Of a DNA stretch of 38,327 bases, positions 8,998 through 17,353 are shown one piece after another. The notes beneath the pieces are model-generated. The model worked only from the letters and a program-made list of their open reading frames with translations. It did no database searches and was not told where the DNA came from. The stretch is from contig CAYSDI010000024.1 of NCBI GenBank assembly GCA_964429745.1, positions 1-38,327 on the forward strand, in the 5' to 3' direction. Position 1 is the stretch's first letter. Each line of letters starts with the position of its first letter. Source of the DNA: WGOA01 sp964429745 (GTDB taxonomy: Bacteria > Bacteroidota > Bacteroidia > Chitinophagales > BACL12). Both the position numbers and the translations under genes were made by a program.

Positions 8998-9681
8998 ATG
9001 CAAACAGAATCTATTCATGTGCTAATTGTGGACGATGAGCCTGATATTCAGGAATTCATCCGATACAACCTTCAAAAGGAGGGCTATAGCGTTAGCACGG
9101 CAAGTAATGGTCCGGATGCATTAAAGCGGGCTAAGGAGCGACTGCCAGATCTTATTTTGTTGGATATTATGATGCCGGAAATGGATGGCATAGAGGTCTG
9201 CAGCGAATTGAGGGCCGATGCCCGGTATAAAAACACGGTCATTGCCTTTTTAACGGCCCGGTATGAAGATTTTACGCAAATAGCGGGATTTGATGTCGGC
9301 GCGGACGATTACATCAATAAACCCATTAAACCCAGGCTCTTGCTAAGCCGGATCAAGGCGTTGTTAAGGCGCAAGTTGGAAACTATCCAGGATCACAACA
9401 TTCGGTACGTGGGCGACTTGGGGATTGACCAGGAGAAGTACTTGCTTTACCGCAACGGGGAAGTGCTCAATCTGGCCCGAAAGGAATTTGAATTGATTAA
9501 TTTACTGTCCTCCCGACCTGGTAAAGTGTTCTCCCGGCAAGAAATTTTTAACAAAATTTGGGGATACGACGTGATCATTGGAGAGCGGACAATCGATGTG
9601 CATATTCGCAAGCTGCGAGAGAAAATTGGCTTAAAATCCATCAAAACCATCAAAGGAATCGGGTATAAGCTCGATTTATGA
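8998..9681 (+). CDS. Response regulator, OmpR/PhoB family
   Basis: A 227-residue two-domain regulator. The receiver domain (about residues 5-122) has the acidic pocket VDDEPD, the phosphoacceptor Asp56 in LLDIMMPEMDG, the switch threonine in FLTARYED, and the conserved lysine in INKPIKP. The C-terminal winged-helix domain (about 130-226) reads LARKEFELINLLSSRPGKVF, then IDVHIRKLREKIG and TIKGIGYKL, typical of PhoB/OmpR. I chose the ATG at 8998 because it is the normal distance from VDDE; an in-frame ATG at 8947 would add 17 atypical residues and overlap a promoter-like box. The stop overlaps the start of the kinase gene (ATGA at 9678). Its position divergent to a Na+/Pi transporter points to phosphate control, but the signal is inferred. 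Confidence 0.93.
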   Translation: MQTESIHVLIVDDEPDIQEFIRYNLQKEGYSVSTASNGPDALKRAKERLPDLILLDIMMPEMDGIEVCSELRADARYKNTVIAFLTARYEDFTQIAGFDVGADDYINKPIKPRLLLSRIKALLRRKLETIQDHNIRYVGDLGIDQEKYLLYRNGEVLNLARKEFELINLLSSRPGKVFSRQEIFNKIWGYDVIIGERTIDVHIRKLREKIGLKSIKTIKGIGYKLDL

Positions 9682-10727
9682 TTAAGAATCCCACCCCTCG
9701 GGGAATTGTCGTACGCACCGCAGCGCTTACTGCCCTGGTTGTCTTCCTCTTTTTGCTGTTAGTGTACGTAATCTTCCAAGATAGCCTGCATCCTTTTTTG
9801 TTGTTAGCAATACCGCTGTTTGTATTTGGTGTAGCCTTTGCCATTCAATTGCAGGCTTTGGAGCGGTTTATCTACAGAAAAATTAAGGTTATTTATAAAA
9901 ATATTAGTCAATTAAAAACGCCCAAAGGAGTTCCCAAAAAGAAAGTAGACCTTGACCGTGACATCATTTCAGAAGTAGAGCACGAAGTGATGGAATGGGC
10001 AGATGTTCAGCGCAATGAAATTCGCCAGCTTCAAGACATGGCGAATTACAGAAAGGAGTTTCTCGGCAATGTGTCACACGAGCTGAAAACACCTATTTTT
10101 TCTATTCAGGGCTACATTGATACCCTTATTGACGGCGGACTGGATGATGCCCGGATCAACATGGAGTATCTGCACAAAGCAGCGGCTAACATTGAGCGGA
10201 TGATTGCTATCGTCCGCGATTTGGAGAACATTAGCTTGCTGGAAAGCGGTCAGTTGCAATTGGAACTATCCACTTTCAACATTTGCGAATTGGCAGCAGA
10301 AACTTTGGAGGCCCTGGAAGATCAAGCGGATGCGGCCGACATGTCGCTTGGATTCAAACCGGGCATTAATCCCAATGTCAAAGTCAGGGCTGACCGCAAC
10401 CGTGTCCGGCAGGTTCTGATCAATTTTCTGACCAATGCTATTCGCTATGGAAAAGAAGGAGGCTATGCTCGGATTGGTGTCTACGACATGAGCGATAGAA
10501 TTCTGGTTGAGGTTTCCGATAACGGGATTGGCATTGCGCAGGAAAATCTGGGGCGGGTGTTTGAACGATTCTTTAGAACGGACAAGGCCAGGACCAGGGA
10601 GCGGGGTGGCACAGGCCTGGGACTGTCTATTGCCAAACACATCGTCGAGGCCCATGGTATGGGAGTGAATGTCCGGAGCACCGAAGGCGTGGGCTCTACG
10701 TTTGGATTCACCATGCCGAAGCCCTAA
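9678..10727 (+). CDS. Sensor histidine kinase, PhoR-like
   Basis: A 349-residue kinase with two adjacent N-terminal membrane helices (about residues 15-34 and 39-57) joined by a loop of only a few residues, so it has almost no periplasmic sensor. A linker helix (about 58-120) leads to the HisKA domain with phosphoacceptor His134 in NVSHELKTPI. The HATPase domain has the N box NFLTNAIRYG, G1 SDNGIGIA, F box FERFFR and G2 GGTGLGLSIAKHIVEAHGM. It would phosphorylate the regulator encoded just upstream, with which it overlaps by four bases. The short-loop architecture resembles PhoR, which senses through partner proteins such as transporters or PhoU. The divergent Na+/Pi transporter with a PhoU-like tail fits that, but the link is inference. 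A stable hairpin follows the stop. Confidence 0.93.
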   Translation: MIKNPTPRGIVVRTAALTALVVFLFLLLVYVIFQDSLHPFLLLAIPLFVFGVAFAIQLQALERFIYRKIKVIYKNISQLKTPKGVPKKKVDLDRDIISEVEHEVMEWADVQRNEIRQLQDMANYRKEFLGNVSHELKTPIFSIQGYIDTLIDGGLDDARINMEYLHKAAANIERMIAIVRDLENISLLESGQLQLELSTFNICELAAETLEALEDQADAADMSLGFKPGINPNVKVRADRNRVRQVLINFLTNAIRYGKEGGYARIGVYDMSDRILVEVSDNGIGIAQENLGRVFERFFRTDKARTRERGGTGLGLSIAKHIVEAHGMGVNVRSTEGVGSTFGFTMPKP

Positions 10728-10733
10728 AAATGC

Positions 10734-10763
10734 AAACGCGCCAGCGGTTAAACTGGCGCGTTT
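10734..10763 (+). terminator. Hairpin after the histidine kinase gene
   Basis: A perfect 11-bp stem, AAACGCGCCAG at 10734-10744 and CTGGCGCGTTT at 10753-10763, with an 8-base loop, begins six bases after the kinase stop. It is not followed by a long T-run on the plus strand; on the minus strand a short T-run follows. Probable terminator for the two-component operon. Confidence 0.6.
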
Positions 10764-10803
10764 ACGCGTCTAAAAAGGAAAGTGGAGGGCTATAGGGTGC
10801 TTT

Positions 10804-10906
10804 TAAAAACCCCAAAGACAAGGCTTGCACAATTTATAACACCGGAGTTTACTCCTGTAAATGAGGATGTTAAAAATTGTGCGTAACGCAGTGTCCGGGG
10901 TTTTTA
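10804..10906. repeat. Nested imperfect inverted repeat between convergent genes
   Basis: The outer arms TAAAAACCCC (10804-10813) and GGGGTTTTTA (10897-10906) are perfect. Inside them lies a second perfect pair, GCACAATTT (10827-10835) and AAATTGTGC (10874-10882), and at the centre a small GGAG...CTCC (10844-10855). The two 32-33 base halves are thus related at both ends but differ in the middle. The whole is about 103 bp and ends nine bases before the G8-protein stop codon. It could be a two-way terminator or the remnant of a small mobile repeat; no flanking direct repeat is obvious. Confidence 0.6.
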
Positions 10907-10915
10907 GAAGTACCC

Positions 10916-13573
10916 TTAATCTTGGATGCGGACCACGGTGCCGGTCTGCATCTTGCTTCCGGTGCGAAGTTCGTACACATAGGTTCCAGGGGCCAACTGG
11001 CTTCCGTCAAAAGAAAGCGTGTGGCTGCCAGACTGCAAGATCTGGGCGGGTTGTTCAAAGGCTACTTTGCCTTCGGCATCGAAAAGTCGGATGGAAGTCT
11101 GAACGTTATCATAGGCAACTTCAAACTGGAGCGTCAATTGATGTTGGAAGGGGTTCGGGCTGGCCATCACTTCTGCTGAAGCTACATCCAAAACACCCAT
11201 TCGAGCTGGAATCAACCTTATGCTCATCAACTTCTCGAAACCACCGCTGGGTTCGATGCTCATGACCAGGTGGAGCTTATTATCTGCTTCGTCAAAAAAC
11301 CAACCATCTTCGGCATAGTTCAGGGATGCGAGCGATGGATTGGAAGGAATTAACGAACCGTCTTCGCGGGATAAACGAGGGGCTTTCCCAGAAGGAACTT
11401 GGAACGTAAACCGGTTGCCCGACGGGGAAAATCCGTGAAGTTTTAAGGTAAATTCCTGGGGCATGGGTTCGTCAGTAAAGCCCACTTGGAAACCTTCGTT
11501 GACCGGTACCCATTGGGTACCGCGGTGACCAAACTCCGGCAACCAGTCTGCAATAACCTCGCTCTCGTACATATTCTCGATGACCGAGCCGATATTGCGC
11601 GTCAGGCGAACCTTGCCGACAGGCCCGACTTCGTATGGATTGGAGCTGATTTCTAAGTTGGCATACTCGCGCGAAGGGCAGCGGTAAGCATTTGCAGTGG
11701 CATCAGCGGTACAACTTGCGGTGCGGAAATCATATTGCTCACCAAAGTAAACAGTTGGTGTACCAGAACCACTTACCATGCCCCTTAGGTCAATAAAAGC
11801 TCCGAGGAAATCATCGCGGTCAATGCGGACACGAGGACCACTTCCCCCGATAAATTCGATGTTCCTGGCATAGCTGTAGATGTCTACTACATCTGTTTCA
11901 ATAACAATGCGTTTATCAAAACCAATGACATCCACGTCTTGTATTTTAGGCTCTTTGTTTCCATTGTCAAAGCTGGTGAACACGTTGATTGCGCCAAGAT
12001 TCTTGGTGGTTGGGACTATCTGGTTGGCTGTTTCATGAATCAACCCAACACCTTGAATAGACGAGCCCTGGATGTTGACCCCAGAACCGTTATCAGCGAG
12101 AACTGAATTGCGCAACGTAACCAGATCGCCATCCAACCATGCACCACCCATCGTGTTTTTGTATCCGGTAAAATTGTTGAAGAACATGGTCGTGCCATTG
12201 CCAAGACCCGGGCCGACGAACAATCCCCACCCCGTAGTGCGGTAAAACGCGCGGTCATAACTTCCCTCTGTACTGTTGTTAGAATGGGCAATGTTTCCAG
12301 TAAAGAAGTTAGCAGGCACCGTTTCAGCAGTTCCAGCGCCGTCGTAGAAGAAGCCGATTCCATCTAAGCTTCCGGCTGCATGGTTATCGCGCACGATGTT
12401 GTTGGGGTTTGCCAGCCAAAAGGTGCCGGGATGGCGCTCTGACTGAAGCGAGCTAAACTGGCCGCCAGGGAAAGCAAAATCATCCATATCTGGAATTCGC
12501 TTGGTCATCAAACCGAGGTTGCCAACAAACTCGTTGAACATTTCATTCCCGTCTTCTGCAACTACATAACAATGAGAGAACACGTTGTAGGCAACGTTAT
12601 TATTGACCTTAACACCGTTGGTTCCGTGCACGACAAAAGCCCGGTGGAAAGAACGGTGCACGCTGTTGTTATTGGCGTAATCGCCGTAGGAGTCCCCGCT
12701 AAAATGCCAGTGCATCGGGTAACGGGCCTGCTCACCGTACCAGCCCATGCGAAAGAACTCAACCCCTTCGACTTTGGCATGTGAACCGTTCATGACCATG
12801 ACGTGACCGCCATTTTGGGACGTTTCCGAAGATGCATCACCTTGTAGAACGATGTCCCGCGTCAATAGGCCGATTTCGGCCCGCATATCAATGGCATAAC
12901 CATGGATGGTGTCTACTTTTCCGTAGTGGCGGAAGTTTAAACCAGGGGTTACTCGGATTTGGTGGCCAATGACTTCTACTATGGTGCGCACCTCCGTTTG
13001 TTCCGCATCTGTGCCACTCGGAGCAATGACCACTTTGTCACCAACTCTCCAGCCCATGCTCTCTGCAGTTTCTAAAATGGTTTGCCCGGGTGAAACAGTC
13101 TTTTTGAGTTGTGTCCAGGACGGCACACCAGCACGAGCTCCGTGCAGCTCGAGTCGGCCGCCACCCATAACCATAAGAAACTTATTGCCTAAGCCCATTC
13201 CCGTCACATCAGCGATGTCGCCGGTAAAGGTGATGATGGCTTTGTGTTCATAGCGATCCGTTTCTGTGCCAATGCGAAATTCACCGCCCGTTACCAGAAT
13301 GTAGCCCGTAGTCAGGTTGATGTTCTGGTCAGCAAACACCAGGTTGCCTTGAATTTGAATCCCTTTCAGGGCAGGGGGGCTCACATCCAAAATAACCGTT
13401 TTGCCAGGACCGATGGTAACCGTTGTCCCTGCGGCCGGTAGCGTGCCTCCCCAGGTAGCAGGGTCAGACCAAAGTCCGGTTTGAGCATTAAGCGCGGAAG
13501 AAAGCGCCAACGAGAAACACAAAAGCAGGTTCCGAAAGGAGAACCTTGAAAGTGTAAAGGGGGGGTTTTGCAT
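10916..13573 (-). CDS. Secreted G8-domain protein, CEMIP/TMEM2-like, with T9SS sorting domain
   Basis: About 885 residues from the ATG at 13573; in-frame ATGs at 13600 and 13654 would lengthen it, but the latter overlaps a promoter-like box. A signal peptide (hydrophobic about residues 15-30, cleavage near LNA/QTG) is followed by a G8 domain (about 33-150) starting GLWSDPATWGGTLPAAGTTV. A right-handed parallel beta-helix follows. It has the segments YPMHWHFSGDS (about 285-295), SVHRSFHRAFVVHGTNG (about 304-320) and VFSHCYVVAEDGNE, which resemble the matching part of animal CEMIP (KIAA1199) and TMEM2, proteins needed for hyaluronan breakdown. The last 80 residues form a T9SS type A sorting domain (ASPNPF, LFDAEGK, LAPGTYVYEL). 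It is probably a secreted or surface glycan-active protein. Substrate is unknown; the gene stands alone. Confidence 0.85.
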   Translation of the reverse strand: MQNPPFTLSRFSFRNLLLCFSLALSSALNAQTGLWSDPATWGGTLPAAGTTVTIGPGKTVILDVSPPALKGIQIQGNLVFADQNINLTTGYILVTGGEFRIGTETDRYEHKAIITFTGDIADVTGMGLGNKFLMVMGGGRLELHGARAGVPSWTQLKKTVSPGQTILETAESMGWRVGDKVVIAPSGTDAEQTEVRTIVEVIGHQIRVTPGLNFRHYGKVDTIHGYAIDMRAEIGLLTRDIVLQGDASSETSQNGGHVMVMNGSHAKVEGVEFFRMGWYGEQARYPMHWHFSGDSYGDYANNNSVHRSFHRAFVVHGTNGVKVNNNVAYNVFSHCYVVAEDGNEMFNEFVGNLGLMTKRIPDMDDFAFPGGQFSSLQSERHPGTFWLANPNNIVRDNHAAGSLDGIGFFYDGAGTAETVPANFFTGNIAHSNNSTEGSYDRAFYRTTGWGLFVGPGLGNGTTMFFNNFTGYKNTMGGAWLDGDLVTLRNSVLADNGSGVNIQGSSIQGVGLIHETANQIVPTTKNLGAINVFTSFDNGNKEPKIQDVDVIGFDKRIVIETDVVDIYSYARNIEFIGGSGPRVRIDRDDFLGAFIDLRGMVSGSGTPTVYFGEQYDFRTASCTADATANAYRCPSREYANLEISSNPYEVGPVGKVRLTRNIGSVIENMYESEVIADWLPEFGHRGTQWVPVNEGFQVGFTDEPMPQEFTLKLHGFSPSGNRFTFQVPSGKAPRLSREDGSLIPSNPSLASLNYAEDGWFFDEADNKLHLVMSIEPSGGFEKLMSIRLIPARMGVLDVASAEVMASPNPFQHQLTLQFEVAYDNVQTSIRLFDAEGKVAFEQPAQILQSGSHTLSFDGSQLAPGTYVYELRTGSKMQTGTVVRIQD

Positions 13574-13651
13574 AAAAAATGATTGGTAGTTGAAGTTCAT
13601 GTTTGGCAACGGATTGCAGAGGAACCCTTTCCTATACTTCTGCAACACGAC

Positions 13652-13683
13652 CAAAACTATTCGGTACCTTCAAATTCCGGCAA
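13652..13683 (-). promoter_or_regulatory. Bacteroidota-type promoter candidate before the G8 gene
   Basis: Read on the minus strand, TAGTTTTG (13659-13652) matches TAnnTTTG, and a TTG lies 21 bp upstream (13683-13681). Transcription would start near 13645, leaving a leader of about 45-70 bases before the ATGs at 13600 and 13573. Motif match only. Confidence 0.4.
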
Positions 13684-14033
13684 TTCGTCGAGGAAAGTTG
13701 CACCAAAAAATGCGCCCTTCGTTACTATGTTGATAATGAATAATTTGCTAGACAGCCACTATGGGAATTAATAAACAAAGGCATGCTCACTTCAAAATAA
13801 ACTAGTTTGTTTGGAACTTAAAATCATTTTGTGACTTGAAAAAAATGTGCTCTTGTTGAAAAAAAATGCCATTTAGTGTCTGTGCAACAGGTAGTTTGTG
13901 ACTGGAGTAAATGCCTTATAAACTCTTAAATCAAAAGCGTGACGGCCAATTTATGTACAATTTCTCAGTAAAAATTTTCAATTTATTCCTCAAACGTGAC
14001 GCTAAATTAAGTGTACAGGATGTTCTTCCTTGG
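13684..14033. other. AT-rich intergenic stretch without a gene
   Basis: No credible gene is visible between the promoter of the G8 gene and the end of lepB. The stretch is much more AT-rich than its surroundings. It contains two short direct repeats, TTGAAAAAAATG (13836-13847) and its near copy (13856-13868), and two copies of TTTGTGACT (near 13829 and 13895). The open frame running plus-strand from 13911 continues over the lepB coding region and is a shadow. Confidence 0.6.
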
Positions 14034-15695
14034 TTAACCGCCATGCCGAACAGGACGGAAAATCCGATCCATTCGAACGGTACCAAGTTTAGCAGGGAAG
14101 GCCGTGTGAACGTCCCAACTCCACCAAACGAACCAGGCCTTGCCAACCACATGGTCTTCGGGAACAAAGCCCCAGAAACGCGAATCCTGGCTTTGATGGC
14201 GGTTATCGCCCATCATAAAGAAATAGTCCATCTCAAAAGTGTACGGGATGGATTCCCCAGCCACTATGCGGCGCTCAAGTGCCGGGTATCCTGCTCCTGA
14301 ATATGCAGAATGTTCAAAAACTTCAACAATGCGGCGATAGATAGGCAAGTTAGCCGCCGTAAGCGATACGGTTTGGCCTTTGGCGGGTACTTCTAAAGGC
14401 CCGAACTGGTCTACATTGCCTGGAAAACGCTGGTCATGGGGGTAGAGTGCGTCCGCCTTTTCCATCGGAAAAGGAACTCTGCGCACCCGAAGCACCTCCG
14501 ACTGGTTGCGAATGGCACTTATTTCAGTGGAATCCGCGTGAATTTCTACGAAGCCTCCATAAACCGTTTCGCCGTTCCGGTCTTGCAACATTTGCCCCAC
14601 CTGCATTTCATAAGTGGCCACCCCTGTATTGATGCCAACTTCTTTTTTCAGGAAGCGATCGCTCAGGTAAACATTCGGTTTCAGGTCAACCCGGTACTTA
14701 AATTGCATGTGCTCGCCGCGAAAAGCGGGCTTTCCATCAATCAGGAGCTGGCGGTTGCGGACCTCCAACACATCGCCGGGGACGGCGACGCAGCGTTTGA
14801 TGTAATTCTCGCGCTTGTCCACTGGAAAGGCCGTAATCAGGTCATTTCCCGGGCGAAGGGGTCCCGATGCAAAAGGCAGACCCTGTTGGGATAGCATGGC
14901 TACAATCTGCGTGTTGCGGTAAAAGGTTTTGTCGTTCAGGTCTCGCTGCAAATCGTAAAAACTACGAGTGCTGCCCACAGGCACGAAGACGGTATCGCCT
15001 TCCGGCCAGTTGAACACTACAATATCATTGCGTTTTACCCGCTGAAATCCAGGCATCCGCATGTAGGAAATGGACGGTTTTTCCAGGTAGGCCTTTGTGC
15101 CCAGCAACGGCATGCGCTGGTGGGCAAAAGGGAAGGCCAGCGGCGTATTCGGAACGCGTGAACCGTAGTGAAACTTGCTGACAAACAGAAAGTCGCCGGC
15201 CAGCAGACTGCCCTCCATCGAGGTGGTGGGAATGGTGTAGGCCTCGAAGAAGAAAATCCGGATGAAGGTGGCGGCAACCACGGCAAAAGCAATAGCGTCG
15301 GCCCATTCGCGCAAAACGCCTTTGGAACCTGGCGTTGGAACCTCATCAGCGGCCAGGTAGCGCACATTTTTGTTCAGCCCCATCCACGGAAAGAAAATAT
15401 AGGGAAATACCATGGCGGCTATTCCATCCCAAAACCCATCTCGTCCAAAGCGCTTGGCCAAATCCACCGCCAGAATGAGCCACACCACAGCATTCAGAAT
15501 GGGAATGCACATCATGATGAACCAACTCAGCGGTTTGTCCACCAGGCGGGTCCAGCAGTAATAATTGTAGAACGGAACGAACGCTTTCCAGGCGTCCACG
15601 CCGGCTTTGCGAAACAACAAGGCCAGACCCGCATGCGATGCGAAGACCATTAACCCGAGAATCAGGTAAAATCCGAAAGAAGCATTGGCGTCCAT
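14034..15695 (-). CDS. lepB: Signal peptidase I with N-terminal membrane domain
   Basis: A 553-residue type I signal peptidase, longer than the roughly 320 residues of E. coli LepB. Residues about 1-110 form an extra membrane domain (helices near 8-28, 56-80, 90-105) resembling the DUF5684 type, with VDAWKAFVPFYNYYCW. The peptidase follows: a membrane helix (about 133-150), the catalytic serine Ser159 in PTTSMEGSL, the lysine base Lys300 in NYIKRCVAVPGD, and MMGDNRHQSQDSRFWGFVPE near 495-515. A large insertion (about 312-480) separates the lysine box from the GDNR box. It removes signal peptides from exported proteins, of which this window encodes many. It is the last gene of the parA-parB-DUF5683-dapB-lepB run, 170 bp after dapB. 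Confidence 0.95.
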   Translation of the reverse strand: MDANASFGFYLILGLMVFASHAGLALLFRKAGVDAWKAFVPFYNYYCWTRLVDKPLSWFIMMCIPILNAVVWLILAVDLAKRFGRDGFWDGIAAMVFPYIFFPWMGLNKNVRYLAADEVPTPGSKGVLREWADAIAFAVVAATFIRIFFFEAYTIPTTSMEGSLLAGDFLFVSKFHYGSRVPNTPLAFPFAHQRMPLLGTKAYLEKPSISYMRMPGFQRVKRNDIVVFNWPEGDTVFVPVGSTRSFYDLQRDLNDKTFYRNTQIVAMLSQQGLPFASGPLRPGNDLITAFPVDKRENYIKRCVAVPGDVLEVRNRQLLIDGKPAFRGEHMQFKYRVDLKPNVYLSDRFLKKEVGINTGVATYEMQVGQMLQDRNGETVYGGFVEIHADSTEISAIRNQSEVLRVRRVPFPMEKADALYPHDQRFPGNVDQFGPLEVPAKGQTVSLTAANLPIYRRIVEVFEHSAYSGAGYPALERRIVAGESIPYTFEMDYFFMMGDNRHQSQDSRFWGFVPEDHVVGKAWFVWWSWDVHTAFPAKLGTVRMDRIFRPVRHGG

Positions 15696-15865
15696 GCAGG
15701 CAATTCAGGGTTAAGGCAGTCTGGAAAAGCGGGAAGAGCTTAGGTGCCGGAGGGCAACAGCGCAGGTTGATTCAATCCGCTGGATACGGTCACAAGCGCA
15801 CAAAGTTAACCGAGTGAGGCCTATGTAGCCGTTCATTTAACGCTAAATTAACAATAGGTCTGCAT

Positions 15866-16648
15866 TCAGCTCCCGAGCTCCAGCAAATCGCGCATTGTAA
15901 AGATGCCTTGTCGGCCGGGCAGCCAACTTGCGGCTTCTAAAGCTCCGCGGGCGAACCCTGCGCGGCTGTGGGCGGCGTGCTCCAACAAAATGGAATCCTC
16001 CGGACTGCTAAACCGGAGCTGGTGAGTTCCCGGCACATTGGCCTGGCGATGCGCTTGAATGGGCAAAATCCCTGTTTCAGGATTCTGAGTGGAGTCATCC
16101 TCAAGCGCCCATTGCTGGTAGTCCGGGTGGCGTTCAATGACCGATTCAGCCAGGTGAATGGCCGTGCCGCTCGGGGCATCCAGTTTGGCCGTGTGGTGTG
16201 TTTCGCTGAGCGAAACACGGTAGCGGGGGTAGCGCGCGAACAACTGGGTGGCGTACTCCTGGAGAGCAAAAAAGAGGTTGACCCCAATGGAGAAGTTAGG
16301 GGCATACAAAACGGCGCCCGACTGCGCAAGGCAGGCTTCCCGAATGCGGGGTAGATGCTGGTACCAACCGGTAGTGCCGATCACCATCGGGACCCCTGCT
16401 TGCAGGGCAGCCAGCATATTGTCCACAGCCGCATCCGGCCGCGTGAACTCAATGACCACATCCACCTGGCCCAAAGCTTCCTTTAGTTGATTGGGTGATA
16501 TGCCAGCATCCAGGGTCCAGGCCAGGGTTAGGGCAGGGGAGTGGCGGTGCGCAGCAGGCGATTCGCCCGCCGTTTGCTCAAGCAATTCGGCTTCTACAGC
16601 GCGACCCATTTTTCCATAGCCCAAAAGGCCCAGTCGAAGGGGGTTCAT
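15866..16648 (-). CDS. dapB: 4-hydroxy-tetrahydrodipicolinate reductase
   Basis: A 260-residue enzyme of the lysine and diaminopimelate pathway; it reduces 4-hydroxy-tetrahydrodipicolinate with NAD(P)H. The N-terminal Rossmann motif is LGLLGYGKMGRAVE (about residues 6-19), followed by VVIEFTRPDA and VIGTTGW. The catalytic and substrate site is SETHHTAKLDAPSGTA (about 148-163), with the His pair 151-152 and Lys155; NFSIGVN lies before it. The length is typical. The start (ATG at 16648) overlaps the stop of the DUF5683 gene by four bases, indicating co-translation. The product feeds peptidoglycan synthesis, in line with lepB after it and the ddl gene elsewhere in the window. Confidence 0.96.
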   Translation of the reverse strand: MNPLRLGLLGYGKMGRAVEAELLEQTAGESPAAHRHSPALTLAWTLDAGISPNQLKEALGQVDVVIEFTRPDAAVDNMLAALQAGVPMVIGTTGWYQHLPRIREACLAQSGAVLYAPNFSIGVNLFFALQEYATQLFARYPRYRVSLSETHHTAKLDAPSGTAIHLAESVIERHPDYQQWALEDDSTQNPETGILPIQAHRQANVPGTHQLRFSSPEDSILLEHAAHSRAGFARGALEAASWLPGRQGIFTMRDLLELGS

Positions 16649-17343
16649 CGGTAGGTCAAAATAAGTTGTAACCCTTGCGCTGGGAACGCCAGGCGATTCG
16701 CCTTAGAAAACTGGGCAGCCTGCGCAGAAAAAGCGCCGGAAGCCGGCGCGGTCCAGGGGTTCCAACGCAGACTCAGGTCATTGCTGACGTCAAAGTGAAA
16801 CAAGTGGGCATCCACAACAGCATCCACGATTTGGAGCCCGTAAAAAGCCACCGTAAACAGGACAGAGGCATCCAGTTGGCGCCGGTAATACTCTTTGGTC
16901 TGGAGCACGGAGGATTCGCTGAAAGCGGGCAGCGGGTCAATGGTGCTGGGATCTTCATCGGTCTTGGCCAGGAAAGCCTGCCGGTAAAAACGGTGTTGGT
17001 CAGCGTTAAAGTAGACCCAATAACCCAGCCCGCCCAGGCCTCCGTAGACGAGGGGCAACTTCCAGTATTTTTGGTTGTAAATCTGGCCCCAGCCAGGCAG
17101 CACTGCCGCTCGCCAAGCGGCTTTTGTGGGCGAATGGCGCTCGGGGTCCTTGGCAACTTTGGCTTGCACCAATGCGCTGTCGCTGCTCAAAGCTGGAGGT
17201 TGCGCTTCAAGGGTATTTATGGCCGCGCTGTCCACGGGTAAAACAGGCCTGGATTGGACGTAGAAAGACGCGCTGAGCAAACCGAGCAGCACTGGCCATG
17301 CCCGACGCTGTCCCAACCAAAATATCCGATGCGCAAGCTTCAT
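16645..17343 (-). CDS. DUF5683-family membrane/envelope protein
   Basis: A 232-residue protein of a family (DUF5683) found almost only in Bacteroidota between parB and dapB. An N-terminal hydrophobic segment (about residues 14-30) looks like a signal peptide or anchor. The conserved core includes KAAWRAAVLPGWGQIYNQKY, then KLPLVYGGLGGLGYWVYFN, YRQAF and, after a charged stretch, YYRRQLDASVLFTVAFYGLQ followed by VDAVVDAHLFHFDVS. This suggests three or four membrane-associated segments, ending in a barrel-like C-terminus. The GWGQIYN motif is the hallmark. The function is unknown; gene order suggests an envelope or cell-cycle role. Its stop overlaps the dapB start. Confidence 0.88.
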   Translation of the reverse strand: MKLAHRIFWLGQRRAWPVLLGLLSASFYVQSRPVLPVDSAAINTLEAQPPALSSDSALVQAKVAKDPERHSPTKAAWRAAVLPGWGQIYNQKYWKLPLVYGGLGGLGYWVYFNADQHRFYRQAFLAKTDEDPSTIDPLPAFSESSVLQTKEYYRRQLDASVLFTVAFYGLQIVDAVVDAHLFHFDVSNDLSLRWNPWTAPASGAFSAQAAQFSKANRLAFPAQGLQLILTYR

Positions 17344-17353
17344 CCGTGGGTTA

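Noticed and set aside
10745..10763. GTTAAAC inside the kinase-end hairpin as a possible integron attC core
   Set aside because: There is no partner RYYYAAC box at a suitable distance, no gene cassette and no integrase; it is part of a simple terminator stem.
13911..14300. Plus-strand open frame of 129 codons upstream of and over the lepB end
   Set aside because: Most of it is antisense to the conserved lepB C-terminus and it has no signal or domain.
16198..16218. Palindrome GTGTTTCGCT-G-AGCGAAACAC near the par genes, resembling a parS site
   Set aside because: It has an odd centre and does not match the 16-bp parS consensus TGTTTCACGTGAAACA. It lies in the dapB codons for the conserved SETHH catalytic segment, which explains it.
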